Shown: positions 9,536 to 19,157, counted from the stretch's first letter. The stretch: 64,000 nucleotides of DNA from Paenibacillus xylanexedens (GCF_007680605.1 NZ_VEIO01000007.1:165119-229118); one strand, 5' to 3'. Made by a program: numbers and translations. Notes: a model not told the origin generated them from the letters alone.

Positions 9536-9728
9536 TAACGATCACAGATAACGTTATTTGGAGCATTTGAGCCTGTTTGAAAATTTAACGATCACAGATG
9601 ACCCTATTTGGGTTTTTTCAGCGGAAAACTGTCGTCTGTGATTCATTTTGGCAAGAATAGGGTCGCTGGTGATCGTTACATTTCTAAATGTGCGGAAATC
9701 AGCCCAATAAGGTTACTGGTGATCGTTA
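9536..9728. repeat. 193-bp dispersed element, copy A (four TAACGATC motifs, 50-bp period)
   Basis: Fills much of the 354-bp gap between convergent genes. Motif copies of about 25 bp start at 9536 and 9586 (direct) and end at 9678 and 9728 (inverted). Each starts TAACGATCAC and carries a TTATTTG or CTATTT-like tail. The spacing of direct starts is 50 bp and of inverted ends is 50 bp, so the whole is a nested palindrome. A further partial inverted match (GTCGTCTGTGAT) lies at 9630-9641. Copy B at 41373-41565 has the same length and geometry. No transposase or target duplication is seen. Confidence 0.85.
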
Positions 9729-9841
9729 GAGCCCGAGAGTGCGGAGCGAAATGGTGGATTTCTCACAATTGTATGTTGCGTCACTTTCCCTTGACAGCCG
9801 CCCCGGCACGCCTGCGAGAAACTCCCTCCAATCCGCATTCC

Positions 9842-11497
9842 CTACTGCTTCCACGCATTCGCTTCTTTCACCACTTCTGCACCACCTGCAGCCATGAACT
9901 CCTGTACAAACTCATCGAATTCACGGAGTGGTCGCTCACCTGTAATAAACGAGATATAGGCTTTGTTCTTCAACCGGATTAACGAATCGCTGTATTTAGC
10001 CAGAGCGGGTGTAGCGATCTCCAGCGCGTTGTAAATACCGTCCTGATCGAGGTGTAGCGTTGAAGCCCATTGTTCCCGTTCTCCTGTTTCTTTCAACGGA
10101 ACCGTCATACCGATGTTGGCTCCAATCGTGTTTTGATACCCGAACATGGTGTCATACGGTGGCATAATGACAATGTTTTTCGGCTCGGCCGGTGTCCAGA
10201 CCCAGTGTTTATTTTGCACGCCATAGGTCATGCTTGTTGCTTTATCTGGATCAGGGCTTGCACTAACCTCATCCAAAATACGCAGGATCATCTCCAGCTT
10301 GCCCGGCTCTTTAACCGCATCTGCTCCGATTGCGGTGAAGCTCATCAACATGTCATTGCCTTTCGAACCGCGTTGTCCGTGAGGCCCGATGAAGGGTTGG
10401 CCTAAAGTAACCCGAGCTTCAGGGAACTTGCCCGTTAATTCTTTTACATTAAAAGTGGCTTGGACTGGGCTTTTCACCACTTTACCGTCACGTTCAACGT
10501 GCCAATCCTCATAATCGCCATCCTGAATCCAGTGGTAGTAGTTACCCATTGAGGTCATCCCGATTTTACCGTTAATAAACGCATGGGACAGATGTTTGTA
10601 ACCGCCCTTATTCTCGCCAGTGACAAACTCGGGATCGATTACACCGTCCTTGTACCATTTCCGCAGGTAGGTCAGTGCCTCCTTCATTTCGGGCTGTAAC
10701 GCACCAATAACTTTCTTCCCATCCTTCGTGCCGAAGTATAGCTGATCTGCAAAAACAATCTGACCGAAGGCTCCGAATACCACATTCATGCCTTCGCTGG
10801 ACAAACCATACGTGTCTTGGATGCCGTTGCCGTCAGGATCATCAAAGGTAAACGCATAGATAACCTTCTCGAATTCCGCCAGCGTCCGAGGAACGGACAA
10901 ACCCAGCTTGTGAAGCCAATCCTGCCGATATACCACCGGTGTACGGTAGATGTTCGTTGGATTGATGACAGGGATGCCGTAATACTGCCCGTCTATAACT
11001 CCTGTATTTTCATAGGCCGGGGCTTGTTCATGGATGATACGCATGAGATTTGGGGCATATTGCTTCAGCGTCTCCAACGGAATCTCGGCAAGCACCCCTT
11101 GTTGCTGATATTTCAACAAATCCTGAGGCTGACGGATACGGAACAGGTCGGGAATGTTACCTTGAGCCAGCTTCATATCGAGAAGCGACTCATATTTGTT
11201 GTTTTCCATATTCCAGATGTCCAGATCTACACCAAATTGCTCTTCCACCTGTTTCAACATCTCGGCATCTTGCGGAACGGGCAGATTCTGATGCAACGTC
11301 CACGAGATGTGATATTTGGCTTTGCCCGAAGGAGAGGATGGCGTGCCGTTCAGCTCTGATTCGACTACAGCACTGGGTCCGGTCAGCAGATTACAGCCGC
11401 CAAGAATAACGCCCGCCAACGTCAGCAGGGCCGTAGTCAGAAATACCCGATAGCGATAAGGAACTTTCGCTCCGGCCTTCAGTTCCTTCACCTTCAT
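9842..11497 (-). CDS. Extracellular solute-binding lipoprotein of a sugar-type ABC importer
   Basis: A family-1 substrate-binding protein of 551 residues, resembling Paenibacillus LipO/YtcQ-type oligosaccharide binders. The signal peptide ends in lipobox LGGC (C35), so it is anchored outside the membrane. The body shows the usual pattern, including YRQDWLHKLGL and EFEKVIYAFTFDDPDGNG, a calcium-site-like loop common in these proteins. ATG 11497 is chosen because GAGGAGG lies 9 bases upstream. It sits 20 bases after a membrane AraC regulator, in the same operon. The permease pair normally encoded alongside is absent, so this binder may serve transport genes elsewhere or act only in sensing. The ligand is unknown. 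Confidence 0.9.
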   Translation of the reverse strand: MKVKELKAGAKVPYRYRVFLTTALLTLAGVILGGCNLLTGPSAVVESELNGTPSSPSGKAKYHISWTLHQNLPVPQDAEMLKQVEEQFGVDLDIWNMENNKYESLLDMKLAQGNIPDLFRIRQPQDLLKYQQQGVLAEIPLETLKQYAPNLMRIIHEQAPAYENTGVIDGQYYGIPVINPTNIYRTPVVYRQDWLHKLGLSVPRTLAEFEKVIYAFTFDDPDGNGIQDTYGLSSEGMNVVFGAFGQIVFADQLYFGTKDGKKVIGALQPEMKEALTYLRKWYKDGVIDPEFVTGENKGGYKHLSHAFINGKIGMTSMGNYYHWIQDGDYEDWHVERDGKVVKSPVQATFNVKELTGKFPEARVTLGQPFIGPHGQRGSKGNDMLMSFTAIGADAVKEPGKLEMILRILDEVSASPDPDKATSMTYGVQNKHWVWTPAEPKNIVIMPPYDTMFGYQNTIGANIGMTVPLKETGEREQWASTLHLDQDGIYNALEIATPALAKYSDSLIRLKNKAYISFITGERPLREFDEFVQEFMAAGGAEVVKEANAWKQ

Positions 11498-11517
11498 CCG
11501 ATCCATCCTCCTCATCC

Positions 11518-13857
11518 TTATGATCCGGCCTCGGATATTGCCGCCGAAGAGAGATTGCGTACATAGTTGCCCGGTGTACAGCCGTACATTTCTTTGAAAC
11601 GTTTAATGAAATAGGCGGTTGTGCCGTAACCAACCGAGCTTGCGACCCGGTCAATGGTCATGTTGTTGTTTTCAATCAACAGCCTGGCCTGCTCCATCCG
11701 CCTTGATGTTACATAGTCGGTGTAGGTGACACCCATTTCTTCTTTAAAGAGCTTGCTTAAATACTTGGGACTAAGGAATACTTTGCTTCCAACAGCCTCA
11801 AGCGAGAGGTCGTTCGAAAGATTGGCTTCAATATATTGCTTCGCCAGTTCGATGGTGGAGACGGCTCGATCACTGTTGCGATTCTCGGTTTCTTCTATAA
11901 ATGTGGTGATCGATGCTGTCAGCCAGTTGCGGTATGCCAATATATCATGCAGATTCGTATATTCGTGATACAGATCAGGGTGTCCGAACTGTAGCGGGTG
12001 CTTATACCGCACGTTCTTGGCTGCATCCGAGTAGATAAACACCATATTTGACAGGATAAAATGGCAATAATCCGCAGGGAATTCTCCTTCCCGCATAAGT
12101 TCAACCACTTGTTCGATGGTGCTTACAGCCTCATCAAGTTGCCTGCTCTGAAGTTTGTCTCTGAACTTGGCCAGCAAAGTCTGCGGAATTTCGTCCAGGC
12201 TGTGCTCACGCTGAAGCAGGGAATGATCTTTCAGAATGTGCAGTTCTGGCAAAAGATAGGCATATTTCATCAAGGCCTGCGCTTCGTTGAAGCTCTGATG
12301 GATATCACGGAGATCCTTGACCCAACAGCCTGTAGACAGTTGAATGTCTGGTTGCAGTTGTTGACGTGTCTCTGCAAGTAGCAGCTCGGCGAACTTGTCC
12401 AATAATGCTTCTGAAGCCACATCCGTACATAGAATGACGGCAAATCGTTTATCTGGCAGTTCTTCTGCAATGAGACGGCTATCTTGCAAGGACAAACACT
12501 CCAGCCCATGCATCAGTTTGGCAATGGTCTCCGGCTGTTTGGATGATCCACTTTCGGCAATGGCTGAACCGGTATTCATCAGCATACAGCAGTATTCCTT
12601 GTATTGTCTTGCGATACCGAGAGCAGCACGTTCCTGTTTCCATGGCCTGTGTTCCGGATTACCTTGCAAAAGGTTAAGCACGGCTTTGTGCCTTACAGCC
12701 GCACTGTTCGCATGTACAGTCTCTTCGAGATGATTCACTTGTTCTTTAAGATGAAGGAAGGCGTTGTCGATCAGGCGAAATTCATTGGTAACCTGATGAG
12801 ATGCAGTTCCTGAAAGATCCTTAATGCGGCCCACCAGTCGTTTGATCGGACTATAATTCGCGCGTACAAGCACAGCGGATAAGATCAGCCCGATCAACAG
12901 CGCAATGAGACAGATCCCAAGGATAAGTTTCTGGATCATGATGGACTGTTCATAATAATAGCTGGATGGCGTAGCACTGTAGATCATCCACTGAGTGGAT
13001 GGTAACGTTTGATAGGAAACCACATATGGTGCATCGCCAATCTTCTCGTCGAAGCTACCTTTGGCATGGCCTAGCTCAAGCGTCTTTTTCAGACTTGCGG
13101 TGTACATATCAGACTGTCCGGAGCTTTGTTCTTGCAATCGACTCACTGCATTCCCGGCAGCGTTAACGATCACGGTATGTTGATACTGGGAAGGCATCAT
13201 ATTCTCAATGATGGTATTCACGGCCTCTTCTTTGACATCTATGGCGATAATGACATCACTGGTTTCCCCTGTTGAGCGAAAAGGATAACTGTGCGCATAC
13301 GTAAATAAACCATTGGTATTCCCGCTTGTCTGACTGGAGAAAATGTCCTTTGGAATATGGCGTACTGGCGTCCACAGGCTGTTATGTTTACTGGTGCGCA
13401 TCTCCTGAAGCCAGTCCGCATAATACACAGACCCTTCGCTCTGATCCGCATTATAGCGTAGTCCATAGAGCGAGGAGAGCATGATATTACGTGCAGGATA
13501 ATAGAGATGAATCCCTTGAACAATATCGGTATTGGCGGCAACCTTGGCTTTGAGCAGTTCTTGCAGATCAACCACCTGGTTTAATCCGTTTCGATCTTCC
13601 TGATCGGCAAAGAGACGAATGTTGGCTGATTTGTTAAGAGATAGGTCAACATACATCTGCTGCACCCGCTTGAGTACGGTTCCTTCGATAGTACGTGCTG
13701 TATTTTCAAGAATCAGCTGATTCTTATTTCTTAATTCTTCATTGTAACTGCGTGAGAAATAGATATAGAAAAATGAGCAGATCAGCAGCACAATAACGAT
13801 GACGATTGAACCATATGACAGGGCTAGTCCCGCCCATGCAGAGCTCCACTTTTTCAT
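11518..13857 (-). CDS. Membrane-anchored AraC-family regulator with extracytoplasmic sensor
   Basis: A 779-residue regulator. A first membrane helix (about 10-35) and a second (about 295-320, LILGICLIALLIGLILS) flank a Cache-like extracytoplasmic domain. A linker and helical region follow, then a C-terminal AraC DNA-binding domain with two helix-turn-helix motifs (SLEAVGSKVFLSPKYLSKLF and DRVASSVGYGTTAYFIKRFK). ATG 13857 has GGGAGG 9 bases upstream. The gene precedes the solute-binding protein in one operon, the standard Paenibacillus arrangement in which this regulator controls uptake of a carbohydrate. The ligand is not evident. Confidence 0.92.
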   Translation of the reverse strand: MKKWSSAWAGLALSYGSIVIVIVLLICSFFYIYFSRSYNEELRNKNQLILENTARTIEGTVLKRVQQMYVDLSLNKSANIRLFADQEDRNGLNQVVDLQELLKAKVAANTDIVQGIHLYYPARNIMLSSLYGLRYNADQSEGSVYYADWLQEMRTSKHNSLWTPVRHIPKDIFSSQTSGNTNGLFTYAHSYPFRSTGETSDVIIAIDVKEEAVNTIIENMMPSQYQHTVIVNAAGNAVSRLQEQSSGQSDMYTASLKKTLELGHAKGSFDEKIGDAPYVVSYQTLPSTQWMIYSATPSSYYYEQSIMIQKLILGICLIALLIGLILSAVLVRANYSPIKRLVGRIKDLSGTASHQVTNEFRLIDNAFLHLKEQVNHLEETVHANSAAVRHKAVLNLLQGNPEHRPWKQERAALGIARQYKEYCCMLMNTGSAIAESGSSKQPETIAKLMHGLECLSLQDSRLIAEELPDKRFAVILCTDVASEALLDKFAELLLAETRQQLQPDIQLSTGCWVKDLRDIHQSFNEAQALMKYAYLLPELHILKDHSLLQREHSLDEIPQTLLAKFRDKLQSRQLDEAVSTIEQVVELMREGEFPADYCHFILSNMVFIYSDAAKNVRYKHPLQFGHPDLYHEYTNLHDILAYRNWLTASITTFIEETENRNSDRAVSTIELAKQYIEANLSNDLSLEAVGSKVFLSPKYLSKLFKEEMGVTYTDYVTSRRMEQARLLIENNNMTIDRVASSVGYGTTAYFIKRFKEMYGCTPGNYVRNLSSAAISEAGS

Positions 13858-14064
13858 CAAACATTCCTCCCGGCCCAAATTATACACTACCCACATTCTG
13901 CAAGGTTCACGATTTATATTAACTTCATGTAAAATGTTGAGGATTTATGATATTGCGTCGAAATTGATACAATGACGAAATTGTTTTATTGCTGGTTTTA
14001 CGGCTACAATGCTACATTGAGACCGAACCGAGACCAACTATTAAACGATGGGAGTCGACATGAT

Positions 14065-16536
14065 TTGAAAACAAAAGTTGCTACAAACAAAAACAAGAAA
14101 AGATTGTTCACTGCTGCTCTAGGTTTGGTCGTTCTGACAAGTTCTATTGCACCAGGCGCTGCACTCGCAGCACAGAATAATGATACCGTGGCTTTACCGA
14201 AACAACCGGCATGGGGTTACTTCGTAGACACGTACAAAAATAACAAACCGGATAATATGACGGTATCCAGCAATCCGGCGATCGGCACGTTATCCAAGTT
14301 CCTCGACCTATGGACACCAGGAAATGCGTGGGATAATGGTACCAAGCTGAACAGCGCCGTATTGGACTACAACATTGATTATGTGGCACAGCGTGCTAAA
14401 ACACGTTCCAAAGCGGACGAGGATGCTGCCTACTATACGGATCGTACGAACCAATCATATGGCGCAGTGGAAGGTTTGGGAAAACTGGCTGGTGTGTATC
14501 GGGAAAAGTCAGGTACATTCACTTCCATTACAAGTATTCCGGCAGATGCAGCGACAACCAAGTATTCGGATAAAAATGATTCTAATAAAGCAGGAGATTC
14601 CAATTCCGAGTTGGGGAAAATGGTTGATCTGATCGGCAAAGTTCGTGGTGATTACGCTTCAACACAACAGGCGAAAATGTTCTACCAGTATAAACGCCCG
14701 TTCCGCTGGCAGGGTCAACAACTGATCGTACCTTCACTGGTTGCTGTGCAGAGCAGCAAACCGGAGACGGACGGTGGTTTCCCGAGCGGTCATACGAATG
14801 CATCCTATCTCGCAGCCATCGCACTTGCTTACGCTGTACCTGAACGTTACCAGGAGCTGATGACTCGCGCTTCTGAAATGGGTGATGACCGAATCGTAGC
14901 CGGTATGCACTCCCCACTGGATGTGATGGGCGGCCGTGTGCTGGCAACAGCATTTGCGGCATCCGCACTGAATGATCCGGATAACAAAGAGCTGAAAGAG
15001 CAAGCGTATGCTCAAGCACATGAAATTCTTTTGAAAGAGACGGGCATAAGTAAAGACCGCTTTACCAATTATGCTCGCAACAAATCCGAATTCACAGAGC
15101 GCATGACGTATGGATTCCCGCAAATCGGCTCCACAACAGAGGCAGTGCAGGTGCCTAAAGGTGCGGAAGTACTGCTTGAAACAAGACAGCCTTACCTGAA
15201 CGATCAACAACGTCGCGCGGTACTGGCGACTACAGGTATTGCATCAGGTTATCCGGTACTGGACGATCCAGAAGGTTGGGGACGTCTTAACCTGTTCGCG
15301 GCGGCAGATGGATATGGTGCGTTTAACACGGATGTAACGGTAGTTATGGATGCGGCGAAAGGTGGATTCAACGCCAAAGACGTATGGCGTAATGACATCT
15401 CTGGTACAGGCAAGCTGACCAAAGAAGGTAGTGGTGTTCTTCATCTGCAAGGTAACAACACCTATTCAGGAGGTACTGAGGTTAAGGCAGGTACATTGGA
15501 AGGTGATTCAGCTAACGCGTTTGGTGCTGGCTCTGTCATGAATAATGGCGGTACGGTTGCAGAGAAAGTTGAAGGTAAATGGAACATTAAAGGTGATTTC
15601 ACACAAGCCTCAAGCGGAACACTGGAGTTGAATGTGAGTACTGCGAGTGATGTATTGGATGTCAAAGGTACAGTGAATGCGAATGGTAAGCTGCAAGTAA
15701 ACTTTGACAACAATTATGTACCTGCACAAGGCAACTTCACTTTGATCAAATTTGATGCAAACAAACTGAATGGTAAATTTGCATCGGTAGAGGTGAAAGG
15801 TCTGCCAAGCCAATATACAACTGAGGTTGTGTATCTAAATGACCGTGTTGTCCTTGCTGTTAAGGATACTACAAATCCGGGTGGCGTAACGACAAATCCG
15901 TTCAAATCGGATGTTGTCAGCCAAACTGACGTTTTGAACAACGTAAATGCAGCGATTGAAGCAACGAAAAATGAACCAATGGCGATGAGTGATATCTCTA
16001 CACACTGGGCGAATAAAAATATTAATGCTGCATTGAAACTGCGTGTCATCAACGGATATGAGAACGGCACATTCAAGCCAAATGCCTCTGTAACGCGCGC
16101 TGAATTCACAGCGATGATTGCTCGTGCACTTGGCCTTGGCGAGAATAAAGCAGCGAACAGCTTCAAAGATACAAATACAAGCTGGGCTGCTGGATATATC
16201 GGGGCTCTGGCAGATAAGGGTGTAATCGGTGGGTACGCGGATGGCTCCTTCAAGCCAAACGCAACGATCACTCGTGCCGAGATGGTTACCATCATTGCTC
16301 GTGTACTGGATCTGAACACATTGGCAATCGGTACGAAGATCAGTTTTAGCGATGTGAAATCCGATAACTGGGCAGCTGCGGCGATTGAACTTGCTTCATC
16401 CGCGAAGCTGGTCAATGGATTGACGGCTTCCGAGTTCGCGCCTAATGGCAAATCTACTCGCGCTGAAGCGGTAACGATCATTATCCGTGCACTGGAAAGT
16501 GACAGCACAATCAAATCGTTGATCGCAGGTCTGTAA
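14065..16536 (+). CDS. Secreted PAP2-type acid phosphatase with PATR repeat and three SLH domains
   Basis: An 823-residue surface protein. A TTG start at 14065 with GGGAG 10 bases upstream gives a signal peptide ending ALAAQ. The phosphatase core carries the PAP2 signature: KMFYQYKRPFRW, then GGFPSGHT, then DDRIVAGMHSPLD, supplying the K/R-P, S-G-H and R...H...D catalytic residues. Next comes one passenger-associated transport repeat (GTGKLTKEGSGVLHLQGNNT, about 440-480), then a beta-rich spacer, and three S-layer homology domains (about 640-823) that would bind the cell-wall polymer. It probably releases phosphate from organic esters at the cell surface. The 74-bp gap to 13972 and upstream holds a shared divergent promoter region. 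Confidence 0.9.
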   Translation: MKTKVATNKNKKRLFTAALGLVVLTSSIAPGAALAAQNNDTVALPKQPAWGYFVDTYKNNKPDNMTVSSNPAIGTLSKFLDLWTPGNAWDNGTKLNSAVLDYNIDYVAQRAKTRSKADEDAAYYTDRTNQSYGAVEGLGKLAGVYREKSGTFTSITSIPADAATTKYSDKNDSNKAGDSNSELGKMVDLIGKVRGDYASTQQAKMFYQYKRPFRWQGQQLIVPSLVAVQSSKPETDGGFPSGHTNASYLAAIALAYAVPERYQELMTRASEMGDDRIVAGMHSPLDVMGGRVLATAFAASALNDPDNKELKEQAYAQAHEILLKETGISKDRFTNYARNKSEFTERMTYGFPQIGSTTEAVQVPKGAEVLLETRQPYLNDQQRRAVLATTGIASGYPVLDDPEGWGRLNLFAAADGYGAFNTDVTVVMDAAKGGFNAKDVWRNDISGTGKLTKEGSGVLHLQGNNTYSGGTEVKAGTLEGDSANAFGAGSVMNNGGTVAEKVEGKWNIKGDFTQASSGTLELNVSTASDVLDVKGTVNANGKLQVNFDNNYVPAQGNFTLIKFDANKLNGKFASVEVKGLPSQYTTEVVYLNDRVVLAVKDTTNPGGVTTNPFKSDVVSQTDVLNNVNAAIEATKNEPMAMSDISTHWANKNINAALKLRVINGYENGTFKPNASVTRAEFTAMIARALGLGENKAANSFKDTNTSWAAGYIGALADKGVIGGYADGSFKPNATITRAEMVTIIARVLDLNTLAIGTKISFSDVKSDNWAAAAIELASSAKLVNGLTASEFAPNGKSTRAEAVTIIIRALESDSTIKSLIAGL

Positions 16537-16588
16537 TTAGAATCTCATCACATCTCATCCTACTTGGATCTGATCAAGATTGCCGGGG

Positions 16589-16619
16589 CGGTTCGCATAT
16601 GCGAGCCGTTTCGGTTTTT
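16589..16619 (+). terminator. Terminator after the PAP2-SLH gene
   Basis: CGGTTCGCAT pairs with ATGCGAGCCG (one G-T pair), followed by a T-rich tail. Confidence 0.7.
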
Positions 16620-16654
16620 GTGCGAATATAACTTACGTAAAGGGCGGGGAGAAC

Positions 16655-17272
16655 TTGAGTCGACTGACTAATAGCGGATTCTATAAAATCAAGTTTTGGA
16701 TTACACCGGAAGAGTGTGGCGAGATCCTGGAGCTGTTTAAGGATCGAGAAGCTTCGTTTGTATCAACGAACTATGCCCAGACCTCATATGACAAACAACA
16801 GGTGCTTCAGGCATATGAGCAATTTTATGATTACTATGTAGCTAATGAGAAGGTGGCGGACTACTTCCCGCACTTTGTATATTCCATCGTACTTGCTATG
16901 GATCAGGGGATGGCTGGGTTTTTCGTCAGAAATGAAGGCATCAGTTTCCCTTATCGTGAGCAATGGGCTGTGGATGAGCTGCCTAGCATTATGATTTCGC
17001 TCCCCAAAGATATCCGAATTCAAGCCGAAAGTGGCGAAGGAACAGAGTATACGTATGAAGATATCCGGGAACAGCGGCCTTCCATATATAAGTTGTACGA
17101 AGAACTGGTGAGCGAGATTAAAAACAGAACAAAACTGCTGCGGTTTTCGGTGTCTGAACCAGATGGGTTGCGGGTGCAAAAACCTTCTGTTCGTATTAGC
17201 AAGAAGGCTGCCGAGCAGATCAGGAGTGGCTGGATTTTTGATCAATACAAGCTTGTAATGGACACCAAATAA
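16655..17272 (+). CDS. Uncharacterised 205-residue protein
   Basis: A TTG start at 16655 follows GGGCGGGGAG closely; an upstream in-frame ATG at 16580 would run through the preceding terminator, so it is unlikely. There is no signal peptide or membrane helix. The sequence has an N-terminal FWITPEECGEILELF segment and several aromatic-acidic stretches, and ends in a basic region. The family is not recognised. It stands alone between a terminator and the rhamnogalacturonan lyase leader. Confidence 0.7.
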   Translation: MSRLTNSGFYKIKFWITPEECGEILELFKDREASFVSTNYAQTSYDKQQVLQAYEQFYDYYVANEKVADYFPHFVYSIVLAMDQGMAGFFVRNEGISFPYREQWAVDELPSIMISLPKDIRIQAESGEGTEYTYEDIREQRPSIYKLYEELVSEIKNRTKLLRFSVSEPDGLRVQKPSVRISKKAAEQIRSGWIFDQYKLVMDTK

Positions 17273-17309
17273 GAAAAAGAAGTATTCAAGTAAGATAGGG
17301 ACGAGAGGC

Positions 17310-17337
17310 TTACCATTGTATGTATATGTAATATAAT
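17310..17337 (+). promoter_or_regulatory. Possible sigma-A promoter for the PL4 lyase
   Basis: TTACCA and TATAAT are separated by 16 bases. This would give a leader of about 190 bases containing the short ORF at 17400 and the cre box at 17488. Confidence 0.4.
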
Positions 17338-17399
17338 GGTATTATAATAATGTTATTGTAAGAAAATGATATCAAAAGGTGTTTTGGGAAAGGAGGTTA

Positions 17400-17426
17400 A
17401 TGCGCAACGAAGTATTGCAACTATGA
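17400..17426 (+). CDS. Possible 8-residue leader peptide ORF
   Basis: ATG preceded by AAAGGAGGT, an almost perfect Shine-Dalgarno sequence, encodes MRNEVLQL and stops. The strength of the site in an otherwise untranslated leader is the only support. Confidence 0.25.
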   Translation: MRNEVLQL

Positions 17427-17487
17427 GGTACACACCAAACGATGTGGCACATCAAAATCCACCGTAGAGGTTGAGCATACATCAAAA

Positions 17488-17501
17488 TGTAAGCGCTTCA
17501 T
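17488..17501 (+). promoter_or_regulatory. cre box (CcpA site) upstream of the PL4 lyase
   Basis: TGTAAGCGCTTCAT matches the catabolite-responsive element core (TGWAARCGYTNNCW) except for its last positions. It lies 30 bases before the start codon, downstream of the candidate promoter, where bound CcpA-HPr would block transcription. Confidence 0.7.
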
Positions 17502-17531
17502 AATGTGATTATAATCAGGAGGGATATTCAC

Positions 17532-19157
17532 ATGAATCAACGTTTGGTAAAAAAGTGGACGAGTATGCTGCTGTTCATCGCCATGGTTGCTTCCGTTTTT
17601 GCTTTTCCTGCTTCAAAAAGCCATGCAGCCACGATTCAGGTGACAGACAATGGTTCCCGAATCGAGGTAAATACCGGGTCCGGGCTTGCGTATGTGGTCA
17701 ACAAAACCAATGGAGATATCATCTCGGCCAAGATGAACGGAACGGAGCTGAACAGTAATAGAGGATCACATATTGGTTCAGGTTTAGGGTCTTCCGCGAA
17801 TGTGACGTGGAATAGATCACCTTCGGGTTCAACGGTATTAATCACTGTTTCTACCAGTACATTAACGCATTATTATGCTTCGCGCGGCGGCGAGAACATC
17901 ATCTATATGGCGACCCATATTACGGCACAGCCGTCTATTGGTGAGCTTCGTTATATTTTCCGCGGCAATGGGAGTGTGCTGACCGGTGTGCCGATGAACT
18001 CGAACAACCGGGGTAATACGGGGGCGATTGAAAGTCAGGATGTATTCGGATTCTCGAATGGGCAATCGGCCTCCAAATATTATGGTAACGATCAGGCGAA
18101 AGATCTGTCTGTCCGAGGGGTAACGGGCAACGGAGTAGGTGTATTCATGGCGTACGGCAACCGGGAGAAAAGCTCGGGCGGGCCTTTCTTCCGTGATATT
18201 CAGTTCCAAAGCGGCTCTGAAACGGAAGTCTATAATTACATGAACTCGGGACATGCCCAGACGGAGAACTGGCGTCTCGGCTTGCATGGGCCGTATGCAC
18301 TTATTTTTACAACTGGAGGAACACCTGCCGCACCTGATTTTAGCTGGATGTCAGGATTAAATCTGCAAGGATGGGTGAGCAGTCGAGGTAATCTGGTGTT
18401 GAATGGACTTTCGGGCATGGAGGCAGGTTACGCTTACACGATTGGATTTGCGAACAGCAACGCTCAGTATTGGGCAAATGCGTCGGCCAGCGGGGCTGCT
18501 ACCAAGTACGGCATGATTCCGGGAACATATACCATGACGGTGTATAAAGGTGAGCTTGCCGTATACACGGAAAATGTGAACGTGAATGCGGGACAAACTA
18601 CAACGGTGAATACCCGCACCATCAACAATGATCCGAGCAAGGCCTCCAGCATCTGGCGGATTGGGAACTGGGATGGGACACCACGGGAATTCCTGAACGG
18701 ACAGACGATTCCGATTCGTCATCCTTCCGACAGTCGCAACCCAAGCTGGGGGCCGGTGACGTATACTCCAGGCAGTGCAACGAACCGTTTTCCGGCTATT
18801 CAATTCCGGGGTCAGAACTCACCTACAACGGTGAATTTTAACTTGAATGCTGCACAGGCATCCTCCGCACATGTGCTGAACATCGGTATTACGGCTGCAT
18901 ACATTAATGGGCGACCAAGTGTAACTATTAATGGACGCACATTAAGTAACCCAGCTCCTTCCGCTCAGCCTAATTCACGCAGTTTCACCATCGGCACGTA
19001 CCGTGGCAATAACACTACCTTTAGCTGGAATATTCCCGCATCACACTTTGTTAACGGTGCCAATACAATTACCATTACACCGATCAGCGGCTCCAGCGAT
19101 TTGGGCAACTGGTTAAGTGCAGGTTGGGTGTACGATTGCGTGGAACTGCTGAATTAA
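17532..19157 (+). CDS. Secreted rhamnogalacturonan lyase, polysaccharide lyase family 4
   Basis: A 541-residue secreted enzyme. It has a signal peptide ending SHAA, an N-terminal beta-sandwich lyase domain (about 35-280; GSGLAYVVNKTNGDI, HYYASRGGENIIYMATH), a middle fibronectin-like domain (about 285-365; GMIPGTYTMTVYKGELAVYT) and a C-terminal carbohydrate-binding-like jelly roll (about 380-541; IWRIGNWDGTPREFLNG). This three-part order is that of PL4 rhamnogalacturonan endolyase (EC 4.2.2.23), which cleaves the rhamnose-galacturonate backbone of pectin by beta-elimination. ATG 17532 has AGGAGGG 9 bases upstream. A cre box lies 30 bases upstream, implying glucose repression. Confidence 0.9.
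   Translation: MNQRLVKKWTSMLLFIAMVASVFAFPASKSHAATIQVTDNGSRIEVNTGSGLAYVVNKTNGDIISAKMNGTELNSNRGSHIGSGLGSSANVTWNRSPSGSTVLITVSTSTLTHYYASRGGENIIYMATHITAQPSIGELRYIFRGNGSVLTGVPMNSNNRGNTGAIESQDVFGFSNGQSASKYYGNDQAKDLSVRGVTGNGVGVFMAYGNREKSSGGPFFRDIQFQSGSETEVYNYMNSGHAQTENWRLGLHGPYALIFTTGGTPAAPDFSWMSGLNLQGWVSSRGNLVLNGLSGMEAGYAYTIGFANSNAQYWANASASGAATKYGMIPGTYTMTVYKGELAVYTENVNVNAGQTTTVNTRTINNDPSKASSIWRIGNWDGTPREFLNGQTIPIRHPSDSRNPSWGPVTYTPGSATNRFPAIQFRGQNSPTTVNFNLNAAQASSAHVLNIGITAAYINGRPSVTINGRTLSNPAPSAQPNSRSFTIGTYRGNNTTFSWNIPASHFVNGANTITITPISGSSDLGNWLSAGWVYDCVELLN

Noticed and set aside
9488..9841. CRISPR array at the TAACGATC repeats
   Set aside because: Only four motif copies, two of them inverted, with no constant spacers and no cas genes.
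13160..13180. TAACGATC match inside the AraC gene
   Set aside because: It is a single match in coding sequence without the 50-bp spacing or inverted partners of the 193-bp elements.
15714..16514. Minus-strand ORF of 266 codons opposite the SLH domains
   Set aside because: Antisense shadow of three SLH repeats; alanine- and serine-rich composition with no start site.
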